Part shown: positions 31,165 to 40,345 of the stretch, one piece after another | How positions within the stretch are numbered: position 1 is the first letter of the stretch | Layout of the letters: each line of letters starts with the position of its first letter | Assembly: GCA_020831585.1 (NCBI GenBank) | Contig: JAFIGE010000025.1 | Coordinates: 1 to 46,743 of the forward strand | Source of the DNA: Opitutales bacterium | Lineage (GTDB): Bacteria; Verrucomicrobiota; Verrucomicrobiia; Opitutales; Oceanipulchritudinaceae | DNA length: 46,743 nt | Reading direction: 5' to 3' | Program-made: the position numbers and the translations under genes | The notes under the pieces: model-generated | What the model was told of the DNA's origin: nothing | Seen by the model: the letters and a program-made list of their open reading frames with translations, nothing else | The model's database searches: none

Positions 31165-32952
31165 TCACGACCGGTCGACCACCGGGTAGCGCGGGCGGTG
31201 GAGTTCAGTGCCGAGGGTCGCGGCCATGTCGGCTTGTCGACAGGCGGAAACGTCCCGGCGTCGGCGGGGCAGGGGAGCCCCACCGGGATACCATTGGATG
31301 ATCCGATGGTTGGCCCGCCGATCCGCGATGTCCGCGAGCAACGCCTCCAGGAGCCCCTCCGCCCCCGCCGCCTTTTCCTCTCCCGGCACGACGATGGTAA
31401 GGAGTTCCGGAGCGCGAATGGCTGCAAAGAGGGCCTCTCTGGAAGCGACAAAGCGGACCCGCACACCGGCCTCTCGCACCCCGTGCGCTTCGGCGGTGAA
31501 TCGCTCCGCGTCCGGTGCGAACCACACGACCTCGGCCCGGCACGGTTCAAAGGGGGCGAGTACACGTTCGGTCTCCGATGGGTCGGTGATCCACGCGGAC
31601 CCGCGCGCGGCGGGATCGACGAAGCGAGCCTGAAGGGTTTGCACACTTCCCCTGGCAAAGAGATCGAGCCAGTCCGTCCAGTGCTCCTGCCATGCGCGGA
31701 TGGAGGGCAGAAGCCCCTCCGGTGGCTCATCGACAGACCGCCGTTCCCGCTCCGCCGCCAGATCGTTCCACAACCAGACCTGCATCGAGAGGCGCAGAAG
31801 CGCCCACAAGCGTCCGGATCGAACGGGCAGAAAAATGTCGGCCAGATCATCGGCCACAACCGTTTCCTCGAAAACCCGCGGACGCCAACGGCGCAGCCGC
31901 ACAATGCGGCCATCGCACAAACGCGCCGCCTCAACCTCCGCGAGGAGATCGGGTATATGGGGCTTCTGCCGGCCGAACAACCCGCATTTGATGAACCGGA
32001 TGCGCTCCTCACGAAAAGCCGAGAGGCAAGGGGGTTCCGCCCTCGGATCATCCGAGTCAAGCGCGGGCGAAAAAGGGAAGAGCCGCACTTCGGCCGTGAA
32101 CTCGCCGCCGGAAACGTAGAAAAGCCGCAAGGAGGGATGCGCGCCTTCCGCCCAATCGCAGCCAGCAAAACGGAAGTGCGGGGGTGCGTCCACACAGTCC
32201 GGCACGGGAACGGGCGACGAAGGCATGGCTCTCCCCGCATAATGCCGCTGCACCCACGCCCTCGCACGGGCGCGGAGATAGGCCACGACCGTGGCTGCCG
32301 CCTGCTCCTTGCTCGGCAAGATGGTGCCCTCTGGTGCCGGAGTTCCCTTTTGGTCCACAATGCGCTGTAGGGTGGGCTGGCCCAGACAGCGCACACGATC
32401 CGACAGCTCCATCAAACCCCAGTCGCAAAGGAGGATGAGCGTGTTGCGGGAGACCGGTCCATATTCATTCCCCGAATCCTCGGGATCGGGCAGCATCCAT
32501 AAATCCGGAGCGGCCCGCGCTTGGGCGGTGAGCCGTGCGTTGCGCAGCGCGGCCAATTCGGTGTACTCATACTCGCCAATGGGGCGGTCCAAATCCTTCC
32601 GGCGGAAGCCGTGTTTGTCCCCAAACCACTTTGTCGGTCGCCCCTCGACAAAGACCGACGCGGACGGAGGCCAGAGCGAACGCAGATCCGGGCACTCGAC
32701 CTGTTTCCCATCCGGGCCAAACACGCGCACGGCCCGGCGACAGGAGACCAAATGCGTGTGCACAAGCGACGGATCGGCCTGTGTATCCATCAACTCGATG
32801 CGCGCGTTCGGGAGACTCCGCGCGAAAGCCTCCAGCGGCAACAAGATGCCGTGGTCGCCCTCCGACAAAGCTCCGCCGCCCGGAGAAAACCAACCGAAAA
32901 CCCGAAAGATCACCGCTCCCTGCCAAAACGGATCATCCAATGTCACGACCAT
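31165..32952 (-). CDS. Large hypothetical protein
   Basis: 595 residues, not recognised. No signal peptide, transmembrane segment or known catalytic motif. Composition is rich in Trp, Arg and Pro, and the C-terminal third has a Rossmann-like alternation (CRAEVVWFAPDAERFTAEAH, ELLTIVVPGEEKAAG, ADRRANHRIIQWYPGGAPLP). ATG 32952 (MVVTLDDPFWQGAVIF) was chosen over a TTG 16 codons earlier. It stands alone between palindromes and gene fragments. The unbroken length and strong third-position GC support it as a real gene. Confidence 0.65.
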   Translation of the reverse strand: MVVTLDDPFWQGAVIFRVFGWFSPGGGALSEGDHGILLPLEAFARSLPNARIELMDTQADPSLVHTHLVSCRRAVRVFGPDGKQVECPDLRSLWPPSASVFVEGRPTKWFGDKHGFRRKDLDRPIGEYEYTELAALRNARLTAQARAAPDLWMLPDPEDSGNEYGPVSRNTLILLCDWGLMELSDRVRCLGQPTLQRIVDQKGTPAPEGTILPSKEQAAATVVAYLRARARAWVQRHYAGRAMPSSPVPVPDCVDAPPHFRFAGCDWAEGAHPSLRLFYVSGGEFTAEVRLFPFSPALDSDDPRAEPPCLSAFREERIRFIKCGLFGRQKPHIPDLLAEVEAARLCDGRIVRLRRWRPRVFEETVVADDLADIFLPVRSGRLWALLRLSMQVWLWNDLAAERERRSVDEPPEGLLPSIRAWQEHWTDWLDLFARGSVQTLQARFVDPAARGSAWITDPSETERVLAPFEPCRAEVVWFAPDAERFTAEAHGVREAGVRVRFVASREALFAAIRAPELLTIVVPGEEKAAGAEGLLEALLADIADRRANHRIIQWYPGGAPLPRRRRDVSACRQADMAATLGTELHRPRYPVVDRS

Positions 32953-33080
32953 GGGGTGATTTTCACAGAGGCTCGCGCACTTTGCCAAGACATTGCGCAA
33001 AAAAAGTCGGGGGGACGCGGCAAAGTCCTCCGGCTATTGCCCACTGTTGGCGAGGTTCCCATAGCCCCCGCGAAGCCTCC

Positions 33081-33227
33081 AAAAGTGTGCCTTCGGGGAG
33101 GCTCGGGACCCCTCAGGAGGTGGCCGATGCAGCCGTCTGGCTGGTCTCGCCCCGGGCCGGATGGGTCAATGGGGCCGCTCTTGTTGTCGACGGTGGCCAA
33201 TCCAAGGCGATCCCTTGAGGCCCTCCA
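33081..33227 (+). pseudogene. SDR 3-prime fragment
   Basis: Encodes SGRLGTPQEVADAAVWLVSP, then RAGWVNGAALVVDGGQSKAI, P and a stop. It is about 95% identical by eye to the last 147 bases of the SDR gene at 22897-23658, including bases past the stop codon. Nothing of the first two-thirds of the gene is present. Confidence 0.85.
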
Positions 33228-33341
33228 CGCCTTAGCCCGGAGCTGTGCGGGCATTTTGGATACACCGGAGAGGAAGAATTCCATACCCCTCATTGATCCC
33301 GCTGCCCCTGTCGTCGCCCCGCGCGCGTGGCCCGTCCAAAT

Positions 33342-34052
33342 TCAGGCACCGCTCTCCAAAGGATTTCTCTCGGGAAACCACCAGGGATAGGTCACTTCTT
33401 TTTCGCTTTGGCACACAGTGGAGGCCAGGACTTCGCGGTGGAGTTGTTCGGTTGGATACGGGATCCCCCGGAGAGAAATGTTTCCGTCCTGAATGACGGC
33501 GTAGTGCGCGCCGCGCCAACGCTCGTCGGTGCGGCGGTAGGAGAGGCTGCCGGGGTTGATCCAGCAGTCCTCGTCGGAGAGGAAGGTGATGCTGCGGCGG
33601 TGGGTATGTCCGAAAATCATGCGCTGCAGGCTCTGGCCAAAGCGTTCCTCGCCGAAACGCTGGAACTCTTCGAGGGACCGGATGATTTCGTAGCCCTGAT
33701 AGGCATGGGTCAGTCCGTAGGGAATGCCGTCCAGTTCCACGACCCGCTGGAGAGGGAGGTCTTTCAGATACGCGAGATGCCGGGGGGACAGTTTCCCGGC
33801 GTTGTCGGTTCGCCAGGTGTCCGGCGCGTGTTCCGCCGGTCGCTCTGCCGCCGCCACGACCAAATCGTCGTGGTTGCCGCGCACCGCCAGCGCCTTTTTT
33901 TCCATCATCCACTCCACACACTCCACGGGATAAATGCCGTAATCGACAATGTCACCGATACAGAGAATCAGGTCCGCATCGGACTCCCGCTTCCACACGG
34001 TTTCCAGTGCGATGAGATTGGCATGAATATCGGAGATAACCAGCGTTTTCAT
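33342..34052 (-). CDS. Calcineurin-like metallophosphoesterase
   Basis: 236 residues. All metal-binding blocks are present in order: SDIHAN (Asp8, His10), GDIVDYG (Asp34), GNHDD (Asn60, His61) and FGHTHR. This is the YfcE/MJ0936-like small phosphodiesterase fold, which acts on phosphodiesters with Mn2+ or similar metals; the substrate is unknown. The start MKTLVISDIH is typical. Its last ~45 codons exist as a separate fragment at 43254-43386. Confidence 0.9.
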   Translation of the reverse strand: MKTLVISDIHANLIALETVWKRESDADLILCIGDIVDYGIYPVECVEWMMEKKALAVRGNHDDLVVAAAERPAEHAPDTWRTDNAGKLSPRHLAYLKDLPLQRVVELDGIPYGLTHAYQGYEIIRSLEEFQRFGEERFGQSLQRMIFGHTHRRSITFLSDEDCWINPGSLSYRRTDERWRGAHYAVIQDGNISLRGIPYPTEQLHREVLASTVCQSEKEVTYPWWFPERNPLESGA

Positions 34053-34141
34053 AAGAAGCCTTTCGGGTAGGGAACCCTCAAGGTATTCTTCGGCTTTGTC
34101 ACCCGAAACTCTCTTTCTGCCGATACGCCAAAACGCGCTGC

Positions 34142-34191
34142 CGGCTTACGGGGCAACCGAAGAAACATAGGCCGCGAGCTCGTCTCGTGCT
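34142..34191. repeat. Family D palindrome
   Basis: CGGCTTACG ... CATAGGCCG arms about 15 bases apart, then CGCGAGCTCGTCTCGTGCTC. Related copies lie at 40298 (end of the AraC gene) and 45013. On the minus strand it encodes ARDELAAYVSSVAP and a stop, matching the AraC C-terminus ARDQLAAYVSSVGP. It can therefore be seen either as a repeat or as an AraC gene tail. Confidence 0.7.
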
Positions 34192-34387
34192 CGGGGGTGT
34201 GAGGAGTTGAAGAGCATCTCCATCGATCGGGAGAACCCGATAGCCTCAGGACTCCTTACCCCGGTGAAGGCAGACTGACATCACTGGCGGAATTCGGCAG
34301 GAAGAAGGGGAAAGGGTTGAGCACCAAAGGTGCGGCTGCATATCAGCCCAGGCCAGCGCCTTGGGACATTCAGGCATCCCCCATCCG

Positions 34388-34448
34388 GAGGGCTGAAAGC
34401 CCGATATATGCCCGTAGGCGAGGCGTTTGGGTCGGGCTTTCAGCCCTC
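34388..34448. repeat. Family C long inverted repeat
   Basis: GAGGGCTGAAAGCCCGA (34388-34404) faces its perfect reverse complement TCGGGCTTTCAGCCCTC (34432-34448). Outer arms AGCCCAGGCCAGCGCC (about 34346) and GGGCGTTGCCCTGGGCT (34474-34490) continue the symmetry. The left half is repeated at 43389-43444. Nothing gene-like is visible from 34192 to 34387. Confidence 0.85.
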
Positions 34449-34495
34449 ATTCCGGCGGGGTTGAGCCCACCCAGGGCGTTGCCCTGGGCTGGTAT

Positions 34496-34838
34496 AGTCT
34501 GGGGCCGTTGGCCCGCAACCGGGATCTCCCAAAGGACAAACGGTGTCAGCCTCATTTTCACACTGTGTAGGCACGCGCGCGATCTTTCGCGATCACAACT
34601 TTATCGCAATCAGCGTTTTCCGCTAAGGCCCGCCATTTTCGAGAGACGATGGATCAAGAGTCCTGAGTCTGGGGCCGTTGGCCCGCAACCGGGATCTCCC
34701 AAAGGACAAACGGTGTCAGCCTCATTTTCACACTGCGTAGGCACGCGCGCGATCTTTCGCGATCACAACTTTATCGCCATCAGCGTTTTCCGCTAAGGCC
34801 CGCCATTTTCGACAGAGAATGGATCAAGAGTCCTGAGG
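34496..34838. repeat. 170-bp tandem duplication
   Basis: Two head-to-tail copies, starting AGTCTGGGGCCGTTGGCCCG at 34496 and 34666, differing at only a few positions (for example CACTGTGTAG versus CACTGCGTAG). Each contains GCGCGCGATCTTTCGCGATC and ends ATGGATCAAGAGTCCTGA. No plausible protein is encoded. From 34839 to 35091 nothing recognisable follows. Confidence 0.85.
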
Positions 34839-35091
34839 CAGCGCCACCTCCGCGCTGATTTACTTGTTACTGTTTGGTCGCAATCGGTTTCTCTTGGAGG
34901 GGAAGGACCCTTTCTTGGCCCGTTTGAGACGCTGGTTCTGCAGTGGATGAACTTTTTAACGGAAATTCCAGCGAGGGCATGGCAACCCGAATAGGGTTTG
35001 GCCTTCCACCCATGGCGGTGAAAGATGAGGGTGGCGTATTTATTGCAACGCGGTCCGGCGGCCTGTCAGAATCCCTCAAGCGAATGCCGTC

Positions 35092-36245
35092 TTATTGATT
35101 CGTCCGGCTGGACCGATCAATCTCGTCCATCAGGATCTGCGGTAAGGCGTAGCGGCTCTCCTCCGGCCAATCGGCGGTTGGATCCGGCACCTCCCAGGGT
35201 TCCTGGTGATAGGCATCAACGGCCCGGGCCATAGCCTCATCAATATGCCAAAAGGCTTTAGCGCGGTCGCCCGCATACTCCGGGTAGGGAGCGGCACTGA
35301 CCGAGGGGTTTTTAATATCCGCATCGGTCAGCCAGCCTTCGAAGGCGCGAACCGGAAGCAGGCGAGCAGGTGCTTCCGCAGACTCCTCGCCAACCTGACG
35401 CATCTTTACGACACTGCGGATGAATTGGGCCACGAGCACGGAAAGCGAATGGTCCCAATCGGTATGATCGCCTCCCCGATGAACGACCAAAGACAGGGCA
35501 TTATCAGGGTTGCGGGTACGCCGTTCGATCTTCTGGGCCCGGATCAATATCCACTGGGTCTGATTTTGAAGGCTCGGATTGGTTTCATGCAAACTCAACT
35601 CCGCGCGCAGCCCACCCCGCAGGTCCCCCCCGGCTGGTCCAAATTCCTCAAATTCACCATTGATGGAGAGCAAAGGTGTTCCTGCAAATGAAAGAGAATT
35701 ATCGGGTATATGATCTTGGAAGTTTCCACTCTTCAGATGAACCACCCCGAAAACCCGTTCCGGCTTCCAATAAGCCACATTTCGCGCAAAGATACCTCCG
35801 GTGGAATGCCCCATGGTGAGCCAGGGGACCAGCTTCAACTCGGGCCGTCCACTAACTTGGGCGGCTTGATCAAGGGCGGTTAACAACCGTTCCCCGGCGT
35901 CGGAGCGCTGGACATCAAAGGTCCCGCTAAAGTGCGGCTGAAAAAACAGAATCGCCATCCCGGCATGAGCGCACGCCTCCCGGATGAGAGGATCCCGCAC
36001 CAACTTTCTCTCCAGTTGAATCTGACCGGCAAGAAGAACTCCCCTGATCGTTTCCAGCCCTTCCGGAATCCAGAGATGGCCACCGCCGGATCCCGCGGTT
36101 CTTCCCTGCGGCGATCAGTGAGAGGAACCGCAAAGGTGTAATCCCACGAGCCCTCCGCGACCGCAAGGGGAGCGCCCTCCCCTTGGACAAGGCATCCGCT
36201 GGAAAAGGTCATGAGGACAAGCAGGAAGCTACGGAAAGCGAGCAT
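35092..36245 (-). pseudogene. Alpha/beta hydrolase, frameshifted
   Basis: The first part (from ATG 36245) encodes a signal sequence with a possible lipobox Cys (MLAFRSFLLVLMTFSSGC) and SWDYTFAVPLTDRRREEPRD followed by PAVA. The frame then shifts near 36070-36110; the next part reads GGHLWIPEGLETIRGVLLAG, VRDPLIREACAHAGMAILFF and continues to the end. TMGHSTGGIFA is the nucleophile elbow (Ser in GHSTGG), and GGDHTDWD may carry the catalytic His. This is an exported hydrolase of the alpha/beta superfamily, probably an esterase, split by one frameshift. An in-frame TGA just upstream of the shift rules out a simple longer frame. A sequencing error cannot be excluded. Confidence 0.7.
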
Positions 36246-36357
36246 CTTGACCAAGACAATGAAGCGGCACGGTAACCTTGCCGACAATGAAAACGCGCCA
36301 CAACGCCAACGCCAACGCCAAGGGGCAGGCGTCTCAAGGAACCGCGTAAACAGTGCG

Positions 36358-39300
36358 TTAATCGCTCTCCCACACCACCTGCAGGCGGAAGAAGAAGCGG
36401 GTTGTGTCCATCTCAAGAAAGATCGGAGTGGGTCCAAAACCGACGCCACTCCACACAGGTGAAGTTCCCCAATCCTCCAGATCCGGGCTCCACCAGATTT
36501 CGTAGGTCAGGGCGGAATCGTCCACACGGGGGAAATCAAGCAGAACCCCTTCCGGTGTGGTATCCATATGAAGCTGTAGAGCATTGGCGGGGGTGCTTGC
36601 GTTGCCGCCGAGTGCATAGCGCAGGAGGTTGGGCGCACCACCGAAGGTATGGGTTTTCGAGCGTTGGCCCACGGGCAACTGCAGTGCCCAGGCATCGTAG
36701 CCAGAAGAGGCTGCAGACTCGGTATGGATCTCGATCAGGTTGATCTTATTGTTCTCAGAGGCAGGTGCATTCGAGACGGTGAGCCGCCCGTCGGTGACCT
36801 CGACGGTGGCTTCTCCCTCGATCCAGCGGTTGCCTGAGGTTGGGGTTCCATGCACCACCGGGCTATCCTCAACATTGATCCTGTAGACGCTGTCAAAGTG
36901 TCCGGGATCGCCGGCAACGATGCGCACCTGATAGCTTCCGTTGGGCACGGCGATTTCCCATGTATAGGTGCCCTCCAACTGCATGTGGAGGAGCGTGTCG
37001 TGTTGGAAGTCTGTCGAGTTCGGCAGGTTCCGCCTCCGCGCGGCGGCGGTATTGTCGCCGTTCCAGCCGTAGTGGAACCCGTTGCCGCGATCCCCGAAAA
37101 CCTGCCCGATGTCCCGCAACCAGCCTTGGGGGGCATCGACATCGTTCTGAAAATTGATGCGTGCGAAGAGCTGCGCACCCGGTGGCGGCACGGTGGCCTC
37201 CAGCCAGATCGGATCGCTCTGGGCATAGCCTTCGGAGTTGGTCACCCGCACATGGTATTGAGCCTCGTCCTCGAAGCGGACATTGGAGATCTCCAGCGAA
37301 GCATTGGTGGCACCGGGAATCGGTGCCCCATTGCGATACCACTGATATGTCGGTGCGGGTATGCCGGTGGCGGTCACTGCAAATTGGGCGGTGCCGCCCA
37401 GGGTCACCGTCTGCGGTTGCGGGGTCTGGGTAATCACCGGAGGGGTGTCCACGCTGGAATCGGAATGGGGAACCAGAATGGCAAAGAAGGCACTGTCGGT
37501 TTGTGCGGTCGGGGAGGAAGAGCCCCAGTTGGGAGGATTGGCAGTCGGGAGAGGGTTCCCGGACGCCTCGGCGTGGTATCCGCTCACCAGAATCTTATCG
37601 CCCAAGGGCCAGATGCCCCCAATTTCAGCACTCCGCCAAACTCCAGCGCCATCGACCGGATTTATTTGGCTGGATAAGAGGGTGGAATACTCCAATCGGC
37701 TCAAGTCGCTACTATAGACCCGGACGAAGTTGCCCCAATTTGCCACGCCCTCGTCGACTCTAAAATCCGCACCAATGGCTGGAACAGCCGGGAAGGGCTG
37801 ATCGACAGTGATTTCTCCGGTGTCATTGTCGAAGGCGATCACATTCCGGATTTGACCATTCAGCCGGACCCGGCAATTGGTCAGGATCAGATTTGCCCCG
37901 ATCATGTTCTGGGCCGTAAATCGAGTGGTTGATACGGCTCCACTCACCGTTCCAGAGATAAAGGGACGGATGTTCCGGTGAAAGGCATTAGCGGTCGTCT
38001 GCACGGTGCGTCCAAACCCATAGATCATCACCTGCCCTTGTGCGTTCACGCTCATTTGTGCGCCGATACCGGTGGTGTTGCGGTTCGGCCAGCCGCCATT
38101 CTGATTGGGCCAAAAATCGTGATTCGGATTGGAGCGATCCGTTTGCCCCAGGCTATCGCCATCGCCAAAATCGGAGGTCATGACATACTCGGCAACATAA
38201 GTGGCGGCAAGGATGGTGGACCGGTCCCCCTCATCCCGGTATTTTCCCAACCAGGATTGATGAATATTGCCCGAGCTGCCGGTGAACTGGTTCACAAAGC
38301 CGTTTCCACCGGGATTGGCTGTTATCTCATTCCCCCTCCAAAAATTAACGACATTGTTGCCGTGCGCCCGGGCTCCGACGAAGACGATGCCTTGATGACC
38401 CTCATCATCCAACGGGGTGCTGTAGTCGATCGCGATGGCGTCAATGTACTGGTCGGGGGTAGATGTATGGGTGCGGGTCATCTCGGTCCCATCAATCAGG
38501 AACGGATCTCCGGGCTGTATGGCGTGGTCGGGCGCATTCACGAATGTCAGCGTACCGGTAGCTGAGTCGAACCCACTGATCTGACTGTAAACACGCCGAT
38601 GATTGGCCGCCCCGTCCATCCAGTAGAGTCTTCTGTAACCATTGATATAACCGTCCGAGCCAGAGGTCTTTCGGTCGATATTCAACGACTGACCAATCAG
38701 GGCATTGACTTGAATCTGATTGCCAGAAGGAACCTGATCAACCGCTCCGGGAATGTTTTGCGGACCTTCATCGGAGGTGTCACCATACTCCCGATACATC
38801 CGTGCCCACCAAATCATGTAACCCTCACCGTCCAAAGCAATCAGGGCGGGCTCGAAGTCAGGGTTGTTGGTGGCGGGAAGGCGGCTTTGCCAGTTGAGCC
38901 CAATGTAAGCATGGTTGTTGCGGCGGTCAACCGTAATCGCGCCTACCCGGGGTGTGTAGGGGGCACCTTCAGCATTGCCAACACCAGCGAGCCGATATCC
39001 TGTGTAGCCGCGGGAGTGATAAGCCCACTGGTTGTTTTCGCCGCCGGACGGCACCCACCAGTAATCCCACCAGAAAGCGTCCAAGGGATAGGTGCCGCGA
39101 CGCCAGAAGCCATTTTCATCCTTTTGCCAGCGATGAAAGTCCTCTGGGTTGAAGGAGCGTTGCATGCCGGGAATTCCGGTTCGCTGGGTTTTGAGGACCA
39201 TGCGACTGTCCACCGCGCTGAATCCCGGGGGGAAGTCCTTCTCCGTGCCCCAAAACCACTCGATGGTTTCATTGCCATCACTAATCGTATGGACACGAAA

Positions 39301-40029
39301 CCCTGGCATCCCAGTCTGCGGAATGAGGGGGAAATGATCCGGTAAGGTCAATTCCGGCCCCGGGTCTGCCGCCAGGACGATGATTTCCGCCCAGCCATCC
39401 TCGTAAGGCCTCCCCGTTTGAGCGATGATGCGCCCGTCATTGTAGACGTCCCATGGCTGACGAACCCCATGATCATTACCCCGGCCCCGCGTGTTGATGT
39501 TCCAGAAGTATCGAGCCGCAGAAGGCGTGCCCGTGATGAAGTTTGCGTTCAACCGGGCAATGAAATAGCCGCCCGTCCCGCCTGTCCCTCCCCTTTGCCC
39601 GGAAAGATAGATGTTACCGGTCGGATCGGTCGGGGCGGTGTCGGTCTTTATATGGGTGACATTAAACGCCGACCCGTGCGGGAAGTGGATCAGCCGCAAA
39701 ACTTGGGAAGCATCTTGACTCACATGGAGCACAAATGCGGTAACGTTCGAGTTCACGCTTTCTGTGTGGAGGATGGTGCCATTTTCAGCCGTGAGGCCAA
39801 TCTGCGTAACCGGAGTGCCCTGAGGAACCCAATCCAAATTGCTGGCAGCACCACCGATGAGAATGGTTCCATCCGACAGAGGCAGGTTCCCGAAAAAGCG
39901 CGTCGCACCTGATTGCCCTGCATAGAATACTCGATCCATCGCTGCGGCAGAGACCGGGAAGATCCAAAAGCAAATTAAAGCGGTAAATAGATTGCTAAAA
40001 AGGGCGGGGGTAGGTTTTGACGCGTTCAT
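36358..40029 (-). CDS. Secreted propeller / Ig / carbohydrate-binding protein
   Basis: 1223 residues. Signal peptide 1-30 (ALICFWIFPVSAAA). Propeller-like domain to about 855 with LPLSDGTILIGG, GNIYLSGQ and NHAYIGLNW strands, paralogous to the N-terminal half of the protein at 4507-9288. Ig domain 863-946 (PTYQWYRNGAPIPGATNASL). Malectin-like carbohydrate-binding domain 955-1105 (FARINFQ, DRGNGFHYGWNGDN, NGSYQVRIVAGDPGHFDSVY). C-terminal LRYALGGNA... YEIWWSPDLEDW domain typical of Verrucomicrobiota. GGAGAA just precedes the ATG. It is probably a surface or periplasmic glycan-binding protein; no catalytic residues were recognised. Confidence 0.8.
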   Translation of the reverse strand: MNASKPTPALFSNLFTALICFWIFPVSAAAMDRVFYAGQSGATRFFGNLPLSDGTILIGGAASNLDWVPQGTPVTQIGLTAENGTILHTESVNSNVTAFVLHVSQDASQVLRLIHFPHGSAFNVTHIKTDTAPTDPTGNIYLSGQRGGTGGTGGYFIARLNANFITGTPSAARYFWNINTRGRGNDHGVRQPWDVYNDGRIIAQTGRPYEDGWAEIIVLAADPGPELTLPDHFPLIPQTGMPGFRVHTISDGNETIEWFWGTEKDFPPGFSAVDSRMVLKTQRTGIPGMQRSFNPEDFHRWQKDENGFWRRGTYPLDAFWWDYWWVPSGGENNQWAYHSRGYTGYRLAGVGNAEGAPYTPRVGAITVDRRNNHAYIGLNWQSRLPATNNPDFEPALIALDGEGYMIWWARMYREYGDTSDEGPQNIPGAVDQVPSGNQIQVNALIGQSLNIDRKTSGSDGYINGYRRLYWMDGAANHRRVYSQISGFDSATGTLTFVNAPDHAIQPGDPFLIDGTEMTRTHTSTPDQYIDAIAIDYSTPLDDEGHQGIVFVGARAHGNNVVNFWRGNEITANPGGNGFVNQFTGSSGNIHQSWLGKYRDEGDRSTILAATYVAEYVMTSDFGDGDSLGQTDRSNPNHDFWPNQNGGWPNRNTTGIGAQMSVNAQGQVMIYGFGRTVQTTANAFHRNIRPFISGTVSGAVSTTRFTAQNMIGANLILTNCRVRLNGQIRNVIAFDNDTGEITVDQPFPAVPAIGADFRVDEGVANWGNFVRVYSSDLSRLEYSTLLSSQINPVDGAGVWRSAEIGGIWPLGDKILVSGYHAEASGNPLPTANPPNWGSSSPTAQTDSAFFAILVPHSDSSVDTPPVITQTPQPQTVTLGGTAQFAVTATGIPAPTYQWYRNGAPIPGATNASLEISNVRFEDEAQYHVRVTNSEGYAQSDPIWLEATVPPPGAQLFARINFQNDVDAPQGWLRDIGQVFGDRGNGFHYGWNGDNTAAARRRNLPNSTDFQHDTLLHMQLEGTYTWEIAVPNGSYQVRIVAGDPGHFDSVYRINVEDSPVVHGTPTSGNRWIEGEATVEVTDGRLTVSNAPASENNKINLIEIHTESAASSGYDAWALQLPVGQRSKTHTFGGAPNLLRYALGGNASTPANALQLHMDTTPEGVLLDFPRVDDSALTYEIWWSPDLEDWGTSPVWSGVGFGPTPIFLEMDTTRFFFRLQVVWESD

Positions 40030-40297
40030 TTCTCCAGGATACGAGAATTTCCCGAACCCGGATACCCTCTGGCGGGCATTTTATTTTGTTATCTGCGCCA
40101 TTGCCGCAGCAAAGCATGACGGCGTATTCGCTGTCGCGCTTGGTGTCCCGATCGACAGCGGGCGGTAGACCCCAGACGAGCAGGAGCCAACCTATTCACG
40201 GATTTCCACAGCCGGGGGGGGGCTCGTTCAGGGCGGAAAATTTTTGTGTCTTTCGCGTGGTTTGTGAACCCCAAACACCGTGCGGAAGACGAACTGC

Positions 40298-40345
40298 CGG
40301 CCTACGGGCCAACAGAAGAAACGTAGGCCGCGAGCTGGTCTCGCG
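40298..40345. repeat. Family D palindrome forming the end of the AraC gene
   Basis: CGGCCTACG (40298-40306) faces CGTAGGCCG (40322-40330), followed by the hairpin CGCGAGCTGGTCTCGCG. The AraC stop codon (40302-40304) and its last ~14 codons lie inside. The same sequence recurs without the rest of the gene at 34142 and 45013. Confidence 0.75.

Noticed and set aside
31198-32370. 390-codon plus-strand frame opposite the large hypothetical gene
   Set aside because: Shorter than the minus-strand frame and without features; third-position GC favours the minus strand.
34867-35079. 70-codon minus-strand frame
   Set aside because: No homology, no ribosome site and atypical composition; treated as non-coding.
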